This document shows positions 1 through 11,099 of a DNA stretch of 64,000 nucleotides, in pieces. The stretch covers positions 16,431 through 80,430 of the forward strand of contig JADDOH010011108.1 in the NCBI GenBank assembly GCA_016648135.1. Reading direction: 5' to 3'. A program made the translations under genes and the position numbers. This DNA is from Agrypnia vestita (lineage: Eukaryota; Arthropoda; Insecta; Trichoptera; Phryganeidae). The notes below the pieces were generated by a model. The model was not told the origin of the DNA, ran no database searches, and worked only from the letters and a program-made list of their open reading frames with translations. How positions within the stretch are numbered: position 1 is the stretch's first letter; every line of letters begins with the position of its first letter.

Positions 1-734
1 TTTGGAGCTATTTTAATATTTGTAGGAAAACACACAAATCTTTGAAATAAAATTAAAGTACCCAAATAATTTAACCTTTTAAAATATATTTTTTAAATAT
101 TCTCAAAGTATAGTGTTTTCTATGAACACCTAGTTGTGCCAAACGTGGTTTATGTAACCCCGCTTATATTATATGTAAGCTTATCACGCTTATATTAGCT
201 TCACCTGTGTGTCTGTTTGTCTGGACGGAATCTAATAATCAATATTTCCCCCTCTTCCCAATGTCCAATGGAGCTTAAATTTTGCACACATGGCAATACA
301 CGATGACAGTAGTATACTCCAAATAAAAGCGTGGGCGTTTTCTGCCCATCTATATCAATATCGTAATCGTTCACCTTTTATATGGAGAGTGAAGCAATTA
401 TTGTGTCAGAACTTTTTTTACTACATTTGGATATAATTTATAAGTTAGTATAAAGTTATATAAAATGTTATTTAAAAAAATTTTTTTTTTCATGCAATAT
501 TATAATTAATAACGGATTGACGCTGTGGCTAGGGATTTCTGTATTCAATCAGCACAGTGTTTTCATAATGCAATATAACGACCATTTATTTAACAGAAAA
601 TATATTTCGCAATAATGTATTTATTTTTAAAATCCTCACTAGAACATATATTGAGAATTATATTTTTATTAAATATTATACGTTTTCCACCAACGATTCC
701 TTCGCCGCATTCTACAGATCCACTGGAGCGTCCA
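1..734. other. AT-rich noncoding stretch
   Basis: No gene or recognisable repeat. A short CTGT-rich run lies near 205-230. The 3' edge abuts a LINE remnant. Confidence 0.5.
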
Positions 735-1215
735 TATATCTAACGTTACTGTTCTGCGTCGCTCTAAATGTCGCCCAATTGAGGACATGATCGTGGAAGC
801 GAGATTGAGACGGACGGGACACGTGATACGCATGGGGGATCACAGACTTCCGAAACGGGTCGTATATGGGGAGATAGCGGGCAGGTGAAAGGCCCGAGGA
901 CAGAAGAAAACATATTATGACTGTCTTCGAGAATCGCTGAGCCTATGCGGAGTAGCTGGCACAATATCGTGTGAGCTGGAGGAGAGTCTGCTCTCGGGCT
1001 GATGGTGTTGCGGCGGCCAGACGAGTAATAAATGAGCAGCGAGCCGCAACCATGCGCCGACGGGACCGACCAACACAACCTGACCGCTTCCTATGTGAAG
1101 TATGCGGGAGAGAGTGCACCTCTCAAATAGGGCTATTTCCCCACCAAAAAACTCGTGAGAGGTGCAGCAAGAACTAAATTAGAATGGCGAGGGGTTCCTC
1201 GATCACGAGGCCCGG
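735..1215 (+). mobile_element. Non-LTR retrotransposon 3' end with C-terminal zinc finger (relic)
   Basis: From about 808 the plus strand reads EARLRRTGHVIRMGDHRLPK, then a stop, then QKKTYYDCLRES. This is the post-reverse-transcriptase tail common in RTE-like LINEs (GHVxRMxDxRxPK). After frame changes it ends with a C2H2-like finger, CEVCGRECTSQIGLFPHQKT, with the final stop at 1175-1177. At least two in-frame stops show it is dead. The upstream reverse transcriptase is missing, which fits 5' truncation. The clade is uncertain; the tail motif is the evidence. Confidence 0.75.
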
Positions 1216-1466
1216 CTACAACAAATATTATCCACATCGTAATAATAATCTGTTTACCTTGTCTTTAATTATGTTTTTAAAAAGTTTAATTTTATTTATT
1301 TTTCCATAATCATCGTTAATGTACCTTGCGATTTTTCTTCTCGCACTGTGTTAATCAACATCGTAAGTTTTATTTAAAAAAAAAAATTTAACACATTTAA
1401 GTTACAATGTAGATTGCGCTATTCATTTTGCTAATATTCTTTATCTGTTTCTCGATTTCTGCTTAA

Positions 1467-1827
1467 CGCCGGTGCCACACTAGGCGTATCTTCCGTCGCA
1501 TCTTTGACGCCGCGGAACGCCGCTACATTTGTTTCCATACAATATGCGCTTATCGGATACATTGAGTGGATCATCGCTCAATCCGCTGGCGGAACACTCG
1601 CTTCGGCGTTTGTTCGGTTCTCCGGCCGCGGAACTTACGTCAACGTAAAATCTGTGACGTCGCGTATCATGTTTTTAAATGCAACGCGCCACATTCGACG
1701 GATTGTCCGCACGTGTGTTTGTTCTCCGCGCGGTCTGCCGCGGAATGTATGTGACGGTTAAATTCGGCTGCGGATTTAACGCGACGTCAAAGACGCGACC
1801 GAAGAAACGCGAAGTGTGGCGCTGGCC
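1467..1827. mobile_element. MITE, Harbinger-like, TAA target duplication
   Basis: The left end (GCCGGTGCCACACTAGGCG) and the reverse complement of the right end (GGCCAGCGCCACACTTCGCG) form imperfect inverted repeats that continue about 50 bp inward. A TAA flanks each side (1464-1466 and 1828-1830), as expected for PIF/Harbinger insertion at TWA. The interior is CpG-rich and has no credible coding frame. Family assignment rests on TSD and end structure only. Confidence 0.6.
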
Positions 1828-2081
1828 TAAAATTCTTACTTATGCGTCCCGCACATGACTTACTTATGAAACTGTCATGTGCAGGACGCGGAAAGGAGGC
1901 AGGCGCAGCTCACGTGATTAATCTCAAATCTAAAATTTATATTCTCAGTCCATTAACTTCCACCTGCTTAGTTATACTTTCTGAGATGCGTACAAACGAT
2001 TAAGATCTGGCCTACTTTTCCAAACATGCACCTATTTTGAAACCGTATTAAATCGTCGATAAAAAAATGACAAATGGCTGA

Positions 2082-2282
2082 AACTTCGGTCACCGAAAAG
2101 AGAGATTTTCGTACATTGACCCTACGCTACGTATCCTTGTCGCACGCGTACAATTATATTGCTGTCACGCTCGCTCGCTGTGCCTGTGCGAGCGTGACAG
2201 CAACATAATTGTACGTGTGCGACAAGGATACGCAGTGTAGGGTTAATAATGTACAAAAATCTCTTTTCGGCGACCGTGGTTA
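2082..2282. repeat. Fold-back element, ~90-bp arms
   Basis: The two halves are near-perfect reverse complements around a short loop near 2180. They share CGTATCCTTGTCGCAC, GTACAATTAT and GCTGTCACGCTCGC, and end in a TCGG(T/C)(C/G)ACCG-type block. It has no ORF. As RNA it would form a long hairpin. It is a non-autonomous MITE-like foldback of unknown family. Confidence 0.7.
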
Positions 2283-2334
2283 ACAATACTTTACAGGTAG
2301 TTTTCTACCTTATATAAGACGAAAATATTAATTA

Positions 2335-2530
2335 AATAATTTCCTAATATCAATAGTTATGAAGATTAACGACTTCAGATTTCGCATCAATATTTCTGAC
2401 TCATGTAAGTAAAAGACTTTTTAGTAATTTCGTTTGACTTGTATTAAGGCGAATGAATTTTTAACATTCGATATAAGTTACTTTAATAAGTTTTAAAAAA
2501 GGAAAAATTGAAATCATGAAAAAAAGCTAA
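2335..2530. repeat. Degenerate copy of the palindromic MITE family
   Basis: It contains CCTAATATCAATAGTTATG and later CGATATAAGTTACTTTAATA. These are diagnostic blocks of the giant-palindrome family whose full copies lie at 12088-12609, 45104-45640 and 61637-62160. The copy is eroded and its ends cannot be placed. Confidence 0.5.
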
Positions 2531-2574
2531 CTCAATTTTTTTTAATTATTTCAAATTTTCCTGTCTTTTGATGG

Positions 2575-2785
2575 CTACCCATGTGACCATGTTGAGGATC
2601 GAGGGGAAAGAGAAAAATCCCCCATTGGACCGACCAAGTGGAAAAAGTGGCAGCACCTCTATGGTGATAGCGCTAAAATTTGTAGGATGCTGGGAAAGAT
2701 GAATGAGAATAGTCAAAAGAGTGGGAGGTCATGAAGATAACCATACTCAGTCACGAGGGACCGACTTGGATGATGATGACCTCCA
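2575..2785 (+). mobile_element. RTE-type LINE tail (relic)
   Basis: The plus strand reads IEGKEKNPPHWTDQVEKVAA, which resembles the RGRPPTRWTDDIxxVAG tail of RTE/BovB-like LINEs. It is followed by the non-coding GGACCGACTTGGATGATGATGA end typical of such tails. Stops follow immediately, so it is only a fragment. Confidence 0.5.
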
Positions 2786-2899
2786 AAACTATTGATATTG
2801 GGACAATGTTGCATTGAATATTTTCGTAGGTAAGAATCTATTTTTATTAAGGTAGTAATCTATCTGTAACATATTGTAGACTATCTGTGTTGTATCCTA

Positions 2900-3760
2900 T
2901 ATATATAATAGCGAAAAATTTATTTAGTAACCGATTCACTTTACGACAAATTCGGTCGTTAAGTGAAGGCTGTCTGTAATAATAACGATTGCTTTAAAAA
3001 TGGATAATAAATGTTAATCAATAAATAAATGAGACTTACACATAAGGTCGATATATTCACGGAAATATACAAGGCCGCTATAGCGTAATTGGATAACGCG
3101 CCTGCCCCGGAAAGAAGGAGATCCGTGGTTCGAATCCCGGTAGCAGGCAAATATTTTTTCATGGATTTGATTTTTTTGTGTGTCTTTCTCATTGATTAAT
3201 CAATTTGGTTTTAATAAAAACATGCTGAAGGATACGTAAAATACGATGATTGGACAGATATTTTCCGACTGATGAAGGGATCTGTTGTGGATGTAACCTT
3301 GTATACGATAGCAAGGGATTCATTCAGTTGCCGATTCGCTTTACGATCAGTTGGGTCGTTAAGTGAGAGCTGATTGCATTATTAATACTATTAAAGTGTC
3401 GATGGATGTGTGAGATACGACTACTGGCCAGATATTTTCCGGCTAATGATAATGGTACTGATGAAGGGGTGTCTGCCTACCCGACCCTGTATATAATATG
3501 GGTTCACTTAGTAACCCCTTCGCCTTACCACGTCGACCACGTCGATCGTTAAGTGAGGGCTGTCAGTATTTAATAATAAAATGTTAATGGATGCGTGAGA
3601 TACGACTACTGGCCAGATATTTTCCGGCTTGTGATATATATTGTGTATATGTTCACTTAGTAACCGATTCGCTTTACGACCAGGTCGGCCGTTAAGTGAG
3701 AGCTGACTACATTATAACACGGTCAGATATTTTCGGATGCGACAAAGATACTGGTGAAGG
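2900..3760. repeat. Degenerate tandem repeat in intron, ~140-200 bp unit, four copies
   Basis: A block like TTCACTTAGTAACCGATTC ... GTTAAGTGAGAGCTGA recurs with GTTAAGTG near 2958, 3356, 3549 and 3690. Between blocks, TACGACTACTGGCCAGATAT and GATGAAGGGGTGT also recur. The last unit runs into the splice donor of the exon at 3776. CACTTA and TAAGTG within each block are complementary, so each could fold. A SINE splits the first and second units. Confidence 0.7.
3073..3200 (+). mobile_element. tRNA-derived SINE (copy A)
   Basis: The head looks like a tRNA, with an A-box-like TAGCGTAATTGG and a strong B-box GGTTCGAATCC at pol III spacing. A non-tRNA body with T-rich runs follows. The acceptor stem pairs at only five of seven positions and the anticodon arm is poor, so this is a SINE head and not a working tRNA gene. 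It sits inside the tandem repeat. Confidence 0.65.
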
Positions 3761-3775
3761 GGTGTGTCGGCTTAC

Positions 3776-3918
3776 CCTGGCTCTGTCGAGGGTGTAGGGT
3801 CCTCCATCCCTTCCGCCGGAAGGGAGTCCAGCCGCCGGGCCGTCGAAGATCTCATTGGTCTTGTACGCCAGACCGGGGTACTTCTTACGGCGGGGCATGG
3901 CTGGCTCGATGCTGGGAG
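3776..3918 (-). CDS. Internal coding exon of a putative MDM1-like gene
   Basis: On the minus strand a CCTTTTTCCAG acceptor precedes 143 nt of open, GC-rich coding sequence, then a GTAAGC donor. With one base carried from the exon at 10201-10393, the frame reads APSIEPAMPRRKKYPGLAYK, then TNEIFDGPAAG and PYTLDRAR, and ends in phase 0. The internal ATG (3896-3898) need not be a start, because the frame is open to the acceptor and the phases match. The peptide is Gly/Pro-rich and basic. Resemblance to insect MDM1-like proteins (microtubule-binding, centriole-associated in vertebrates) is a tentative inference. The next exon downstream is not seen. Confidence 0.6.
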
Positions 3919-3995
3919 CTGGAAAAAGGTTCTAGTTTAATGACAATAACAAGTGGGAGCTGGAACAAGGTTCTAGATTAATGACAATGACAAGC
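3914..3995. repeat. 41-bp tandem duplication covering the 3' splice site
   Basis: Unit 3914-3954 is repeated at 3955-3995 with a few differences; both start GGGAGCTGGAA and end TGACAA(T/C). On the minus strand each unit provides a pyrimidine-CAG acceptor. The outer one would add 41 nt, bringing a frameshift and an in-frame TAA. Confidence 0.75.
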
Positions 3996-4930
3996 GACAT
4001 CGTGACGTGGAGGCGCAGGAGCAATGCAGAAATTCGGTCACTATCACAACAAATATTCATAGATTGCACCGCCTAGGCAATCGATATAGCTCTGTTGAAA
4101 AAATTAAAACTGAAACACAATACACATACAAAAGATAAATCTACTTAGCTTAACTCCGTAATATACGAGAATGGACAGGAATAAGGATGGTGGAAGAGTT
4201 GTTTCGAGCCGCTGGAGATAAGGAGATGTACTCTCAAGTGAACGTAGTTATGCAGAAATTCGCCAGGCCACAAATTTGGTAAAAATTAGATATTGATGTC
4301 ATCAGACGGAGTAAAGTCAAGACTAAAACTAGCCAAGCCACTTTCATACAAAAATTCACAGTAATTGCCTTCCGAAATTTTTATTGATGGCGAAAACAAC
4401 ATTTAAAAATCTGCGTAGAGCGCCCACGCCACTTACAACACTTTAAATATGACTATTCCTCAAAACATATTCAACAGAAAATAGTTAGAAAACAATTATT
4501 TAGTTATATATTTAGTATTATTATGTAGTTTATAAGATACATATTCATATGGTGGTAATAAAAATCTCATAGAAATATAAATTTAATAACTAGATATTCA
4601 TAATAGATAAGTAGCTCTGGCTGTTTTCTGCAGAATGCATATTTGACTTAATAAGATCAGACAGATGAAATTACAATAATATTTCTAAAAATCTACACTT
4701 AAATCTACTTTATAGTTATTAAAAATTCGCTTTTATATATTATTTATAATTTTTTGAAGTAAAAAACCTTCTAGATTCTGCGTAGACTTGATTATTCCAT
4801 TTTTTGACAAAAGTGCTTTTATCTCAGTTTGAGTTTTTGTGGCTGGCTGCTTTCTGCATAGCTACATTCAAGTAATACTCAATGTTGGGGAGACCTAACT
4901 CGACACTAGGAGAAGAAGAAGGTGCTACCC
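3996..4930. other. Intronic AT-rich sequence
   Basis: No exon, RNA gene or known repeat is recognised. It belongs to the intron between the two exons of the putative MDM1-like gene. Confidence 0.4.
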
Positions 4931-4935
4931 CTTAA

Positions 4936-5845
4936 GGGGGGGGGTAAGGCATTTAACTTTTTTTTTGCATTTTATTTTTAATTTTTTAAATGAATGTATA
5001 ACATCGCAAGAATATTGTGTCAAAATTTCAAGTCAATCGGAGCAAAATTGACGAAATTATGAACATTTGAGCGATACTCAGACTGATTTTCTATACCTGC
5101 TCGGGCAGCTAAGAGACGCCCTCACCTGAGGACTACCGGACGTGCTATTTGTATTGGAAGAGTTTTGCGTAGACAAGGACAAAAAGATGCTGACGATGAA
5201 AGCTCTTTGCTGTGTGAACATGGCATCAATGATTATGTGTAAGTATAAAATAAGTGTTGAGTTTTATTTTGAATTTTACAGTGTGCGAAACTTTAATGCG
5301 TTTTCCACACATCTCACATTTTCAAAGTCGGTGTCCATCATAACTTCAAAACTACTGCACCGATCCTTTTGAAATTTTGAACACTATTTCTGTACATAAT
5401 TTACAAGGTAACGCTGGAGACTCTTTTTCAAACTTGTTATTAATTTTTATTTTTTAATAACAAATTAGTCGATATTTTTCGCAAAAAATCGCGTTTTTCC
5501 CTTCAAAGTGTTCCAAAAAATTGAAAAATTGAAATTTCAAAAAACCCTCCCAGCGTTACCTGGGAAAACCTATTATCTAACGAATGAACTTTGATTTTTT
5601 GATTTCAGATGATCTAGCACCAAGTTATGATGATCGCCGCAATTCTACTTTTTTCCGAGACACGTCCGAATAATTGCTGCCATTGCCGTATTTTTTAATA
5701 TTTCGTCTTGAAAATTTTACACAATATTCTTCAAATGTCATACTTTAATGTACCATTGGTTTTAATAAAGAGATTTTAACTGTGTCGTCACAAAAAAATC
5801 ACAAAAAACATGCCTTTTTTTGTACGAATTAACCTTACCCCCCCC
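4936..5845. mobile_element. TTAA-flanked non-autonomous DNA transposon
   Basis: TTAA at 4932-4935 and 5846-5849 flanks inverted ends: a run of nine Gs followed by TAAGG on the left, CCTTAC followed by eight Cs on the right. TTAA duplication is the signature of piggyBac and Kolobok superfamilies. The interior keeps short coding-looking scraps (for example FVLEEFCVDKDKKMLTMKA near 5150) that I cannot assign, plus long A/T runs. No transposase frame is intact. Confidence 0.65.
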
Positions 5846-5849
5846 TTAA

Positions 5850-6670
5850 GGGAAAGCCATACATAATATTCAGATAGCTATCTCACCCCGACAGTGGGTT
5901 TTCTTGGCATCTCCCAGCATGAGATGTAAAGAATAGGCATGATGACAGCTTTAAAGAATTAAAGAATAAGTGATTTTAGAAAAGAAAATATTTTGAAAGG
6001 ATTCTAAAAAATGATCCACTTTTAATATACACTTTGAGATTAATAAGATTTTCGATAAAATAAAATTATAAAATTGTGCGATCCGCCATTTCAACTGAAA
6101 CACCGGTCAGAGCGAATGACGTCACGCGTCTGTCCCCATCACAGTGTCTTTGAACCGTTGCCATATACACAATGCAATGTTTACTGAGGCTTGACGTCGC
6201 GTAGACGAAATGACAGCTGCGGGCGTTTTTGCGCGAAATTAAAAATATGTAGATGAGAATGCAATTATTTGCGTTAAAATTTAGTTTATTACTGAAATAA
6301 TGTTATTTTCGGTAATAGTAGACCTATAATATAGATTGTTATTTTAAAATCTTTCATCATGCTTATTTAACTTTCACTGCGTGAATTTGCCATGAAATAC
6401 AAAGAAGCGGCGAATTCGCGAATTTTTTAAACTTAGTAATAAAAAACTATTATAATATTATCAATTTTGTCACCATATATTAGTTTATCCCCTCATCTTT
6501 TTTTGTCATTCGCTTAATATTTTGTTTTTCTTAATATATCACTTTATTATGAGTTGTTTTTGACAGAATTAAGCTTAACTCATTTTTTATTATTACCTTT
6601 CAATCTATACATCTTTATATACATTGTTTTTTTTAATGCTACGTGGTACCGTGTATTAAATAAATAAATA
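5850..6670. other. Noncoding, no recognised feature
   Basis: AT-rich intronic sequence with a slightly GC-richer patch near 6060-6240. No exon with credible splice sites was found. Confidence 0.4.
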
Positions 6671-6860
6671 AGTAGCTTGTTGGTCTTGTGGTTAGGACTC
6701 TCGCCTCGTGACCCAAACTTTGCAGGTTCGAATCTCACTCTAGACAAGCAAGTTAATCCTATTTTCATAGCACAAGCGTTTAGCTTAATTTGAAAATAGT
6801 AAGAATATTGATGTGACACGAATTCCGTGTTCGAATCTCTATTTTTTTGTAAATAAAAAT
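6671..6860 (+). mobile_element. tRNA-derived SINE (copy B1)
   Basis: The tRNA-like head contains TGGTCTTGTGGTTAGGACTC and a B-box GGTTCGAATCTC. A body with AGCACAAGCGTTTAGCTTAA and a T/A-rich tail follow. A second copy in opposite orientation lies at 55207-55385 and shares head, body and tail, which defines the family within this window. Confidence 0.75.
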
Positions 6861-8235
6861 TTTTTTTTGAAAATACTTGATGCTCTTGACGTAACCCAAA
6901 CAGACGGCATAACTCGAGCACTCAACACGATCGCAGATGCAAAAACGACGTGGATAGTGTCCATTGGACACGGCCGCCGTGTCTGACGCGCGGCTGCAAT
7001 ACTTCTACAGACACGGGAGCCGTGTACGATGCACAGGACAGTGAATGGAGACCCACCGCATTCCCAGGACTGTTTTATGAGCGAAAGCACCCACATCGGT
7101 CCTATTCATACATCGCCGGGTTGAAATTTTTTTACTCTAAAGGCTATCTCCGTGCCGCGTGTGTAAAAGGCGACCCAGCAAGGAGAGGCCTGCAAAAGTC
7201 CATTCACTGTCCCTCTCCCGCAGTAAGATACTCTTTATTAAATGATAATTAAACAAAATAATACGTAAAAAGTCAAAAGAAACATGGTAAAAAAAAGGTA
7301 ACAAAAATAATCGAAAATAAAAAATTAACATCAAGAAAGAAATCGTATAAGAAAGGCAGTACATAATGCGTATAAGAATTATATGAGTTTGGTGGGAAAC
7401 GGCACGGGGACAAAGAATAAGCTACAACTCTCCCTAATGGGAAGGACATATAAATGGAGTTCAGCTCTGAACGCCTCGGGTCCATAGTCTACAGAAAATC
7501 ACCCACGAAGCATTTCCCAGCGCGACACCCACGCCCCAACGAACCCCCGGAAGAGTTCGAGATTCCTGTCCTTGATGAGGTCACAGTTGCTACGCTGAGC
7601 CGCGCCTCACCTCATCCAATCCTCTAATCATCACCACGGGACGTGCTGATGGCTAATGTATCTACGACAGTGATTTAGACAGACAACGGTGCTGCTTTTC
7701 CTGTCAGAAAATATTCGACAACGTGTCAGCCAACGTCCGGTGACCGAGTGCAATGCAATGAAAGCCTTGCGATGCAATGAAAAAGGGAAGAAATAGGAAT
7801 TACTCGCCGGGTTCCGTGGTTCTTCCAGTCCCGTCGCTTTCCGGTTCTTCGTGGACTGTAGATTCTTCTGGATATCTTGTTCAAAGGCACATACACAATA
7901 GGAGATACGATCTCGATATAAAGGTTCGAAAACTTCGAACTTGGCGGCGCGCACACTGTGATATATTCCAAATCTAGCGGAACTTACTATGTATACTAAT
8001 TTAATTTTTATCTCCGGACGTACTGAATAGATTTTTATGAAACTTTTTCTGAATGTTCATAAATATATTCTTTATATGTACACATAACTAAAATCTATTC
8101 AAATTCATAGAGTTTCATGCAAGAAAAAAACAAAAGTCGGTTCATTCGACTTATATTTGCACAAATTGAGCTTGTTTTATATACAATATGTCACGTAATT
8201 AACGCAAACCCTGAAAGTACTTTGTTAAGAATCGG
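6861..8235. other. Intronic, mixed composition
   Basis: GC-richer islands near 6930-7230 and 7480-7640 lie in AT-rich DNA. Short open frames occur but lack recognisable domains or convincing splice signals. The islands may be repeat fragments. Confidence 0.35.
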
Positions 8236-8465
8236 CTACTGGTCTAAAATGTTCAAGCAACTATGACCTAATATCAATAGTTATGGAGATATGCAATATC
8301 AAAGTTTGCATTTTTTTTTTAAATATTTCCGACTTATTTTTTGCAAAAAGTTGAAATATTATTACAGTAACTTATATCGATTATGAAAAATTCATTTGCT
8401 TCAATACAACTTCAATAAAATGATAAAATCCTTCTTAAAAAGAACTTTTTTCAATTTTCGTAATT
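8236..8465. repeat. One arm of the palindromic MITE family
   Basis: It contains TGACCTAATATCAATAGTTA, GGAGATATGCAATATCAAAG and CAGTAACTTATATCGATTAT in the order of the left arm of the full copies. The second arm is missing. Confidence 0.65.
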
Positions 8466-10200
8466 AATTAAATCTTGCGAAGGGAGGAACTCTGTTTTCG
8501 CTTTCTTGAGAAGATGGTAGGCTGGATAAATATTTAAATTTTTACCCCTCGACTGTTGTCTCAGTGTGTTATACTGATGGGTACGCAATTTGACATTGAC
8601 CATTAATGTCAAGGCGGCTTCTAGAGAGAGTTTGGCTCTGGTACTCCAAATATTCGTCTCGATTTTTTTATTCGAGTAGCTCAGTAAGGAGACTCAGCAG
8701 CTATCTCTTTCATTAGATTGGCTGCATCCCTTTTCCCGGATGATCTCAGACTAACTTCAGTGGCGACCGTTAATTCTTCTTGAGTTTTTGTAGAAACTAG
8801 ATATATGAATTTTCGCTTTTGGATTTTCGAAATACATTTTCGAATGACTTCCAAGGCCTACCTGAACTTGTAAAATCTCATAAACCTGCTGAACTTGAGG
8901 ATGGAAGCAGGTCGAGAAACTTAGAAAGCAATGATACTATATCCAAACCACCCATCATGTTCAGCCAAAAATTTCGATAATTTTCCACAGCTTTTCTCCA
9001 ACTTTGCATCTATTTTTGCGCTAAGACTGCTAACGTACATTTTTAGTTCTCGAAGCGTGCTTTTCGATTCAACCTGGTTGTGTTTTTGTATTATAAAATT
9101 CTAAATGCACCTGTTTTGATCCTTTTTTGCCACTTAAAAGCCATACTTAAAATAATTATCTTTTCATTATTGTAGGTACTCCTAAAGAAAATTAAAAAAT
9201 ATTGTATGAGTGTCGAAAACACGTGCCGCCAAATTTAATAAAATCTTACAGAATATGAACCAAAGCAGTAAATAAAATTATTTTCTGGTTGGTTACCCAT
9301 GGATATTTTTTGTAAAATCAAAGCAAAGTCACACTTCTTCAAAAATATTACAATTTCGACATGTACAAGTAAATGGCTTTGTATCTGGCAATAAAACATA
9401 TTTATTGTAATACAGTTTACTTTGTAAAGTAGCCATAGAGGTGAAGATAAAATATATATGCATATTAGTAACTGTACTTCGAAATGAATTCACTTTATTC
9501 TTGATCACAATGACTCAAATTAACGAAAAAAGTTGCTGTCAGAATGACGGCCCATGCAAGTGCCACTTTGCCAGGTTGCTATATGAAAACTGGTGCTGTT
9601 ATTTAGCAAATAATTATCAAAACATATAGTCTAGGTAATTAGCTACTGTGTATATTTTACTAATTTTTATTTGCTTGCTTTTTAATTTTTGAATAAAGTT
9701 CCGCTAGATTGCGAATATATTACAGTGTGCGGCGACCAAAACAAAACAACCTACCCTGCGGCGTCTTGCTCAACCACAAAAAGAGAACTGCTTGCTCAAC
9801 CGCGCGAGTAGAGAACTGCTTTACCGACGGTCTCCAGGTGAGGTAAATAGGATTGGAAAGGTAGGACAACACGGGAAAACATATATTATTCAAAGTATTA
9901 TTTGGTACCTAACATCGGGGGAACGAGAACAAGACAAATAGTAAAAGTACAGTATAGTAAAGATACAGTATTACGTCTTCATACAAACAGCCGAAACGAC
10001 GCCCTTCGAAATCTCGGTGTACTTCGGTCTCCGCAGTTGCCGCAGGGCTGCAGTAAGCACAATGGGCAGCCCTGATGCGTGTTTAACTACCAAGCGTAGG
10101 TATTTATTTCAAGGACACTGCCGAGACAACATACTGTATACTTTACTATACTGTGGTAAAAGTGCGGAGTGCCGCAGGGATCTCGAATGGGCCCACTCAC
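8466..10200. other. Intronic, no recognised feature
   Basis: AT-rich. No exon, RNA gene or repeat family member is recognised up to the splice donor of the next exon. Confidence 0.4.
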
Positions 10201-10393
10201 CTCTCGGTCCGTTGGCGTTGACCTGCGAAGGGAGCGGGGCCCTTCTGACCACGGGCTCGTCCGCCCCGTTGGTGAGGGGCGCGGGGGCGGCGCCGACCGC
10301 CGGGGCCGCGGCGGCGGGGGGCGCAGCGCCCTGGGCCGCGCGCGCGCCCCTGTACTCGTGCCATCTGTAGGTGCTGCGGTACTCAGAGTGCAG
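10201..10393 (-). CDS. Coding exon of a putative MDM1-like gene (SEYRSTYRWHEY motif)
   Basis: On the minus strand, TTGTTTTCAG (acceptor) precedes 193 nt of very GC-rich coding sequence ending at a consensus GTGAGT donor. The exon starts in phase 0 with LHSEYRSTYRWHEYRG. An Ala/Pro-rich low-complexity stretch (AAPPAAAAPAVGAAPAP) follows, then VRRAPLPSQVNANGPR. It ends with one base over, exactly complemented by the exon at 3776-3918. SEYxxxFxW-type motifs recur in MDM1 proteins, hence the tentative name. The plus-strand frame through the same bases is a shadow. The upstream exon with the start codon is not found. Confidence 0.65.
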
Positions 10394-10439
10394 CTGAAAA
10401 CAAGCCAAAATAACGCCGTTAATATTTATTATGATCACA

Positions 10440-10875
10440 TACTATATTGTGTTTTTCTCTAGTCAATCTGTGTACAGGCCCACCCTAATATATGGCCATC
10501 AAATTTGGATCCTGACGGAGAGAGCGAGATCGAGGGTCCAGGCTGCCGAGATGAGTTTTCTAAGGGAGGTAGCGGGTGTCACACTGGTGGACAGAGTGAG
10601 AAGTGCCGACATAAGGCACATACTCGGCATGGAGTGTCACATGTGCTCAGAATGCCAGAGGAACGAATACCAAGAAGAATCCTCTTGGCAACCCCCTCGA
10701 CCCAGATTAAGCCGGGAGAGACAGCAAAAAATGTATTTGAAAAAAAAGTGGGTCTGGACTGGTTGACTCGAGCAGAAGCAGCGCGAGACAGGGAATCATG
10801 GAAGCACCCTGTCGAGTCTTTGGGCCCTCGACCCTACTAGGACAAGGGGAAGAATATGATGATGACTATATTGTG
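10440..10875 (+). mobile_element. RTE-type LINE C-terminal relic (copy 1)
   Basis: The plus strand reads VYRPTLIYGHQIWILTERAR and VQAAEMSFLREVAGVT, then after a frameshift LRMPEERIPRRILLAT and KVGLDWLTRAEAARDRESW. This parallels the minus-strand relic at 19315-20110 block by block, including the AGGACAAGGGGAAGAA 3' tail. The reverse transcriptase palm is absent. Confidence 0.75.
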
Positions 10876-11099
10876 GATTTTACAAAATACACATGGGTAA
10901 CGCGTACGATGTGGTAAGTCATTACTTGGGATTCAAATTTCGGGCTGAAATTGAAATCTTGGGATTATGGGATTCGATTTTGATGATTATTCCGCTCTTA
11001 AATTCAGTAGGAAACACGCGGTCAAGAAAATCTCCGGATATGGGAGATTTTCTTGCGCTTAAACATTTTTTTTCTATTTTTAATTACAATCCCCAATAA

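Noticed and set aside
3073..3150. tRNA gene.
   Set aside because: Acceptor stem mispairs, anticodon arm is poor, and a SINE body follows.
6671..6750. tRNA gene.
   Set aside because: Repeated with a shared non-tRNA body at 55207-55385, so it is a SINE head.
10017..10462. Plus-strand coding frames through the GC-rich region.
   Set aside because: They are antisense shadows of the minus-strand exon, which has consensus splice sites and matched phases.
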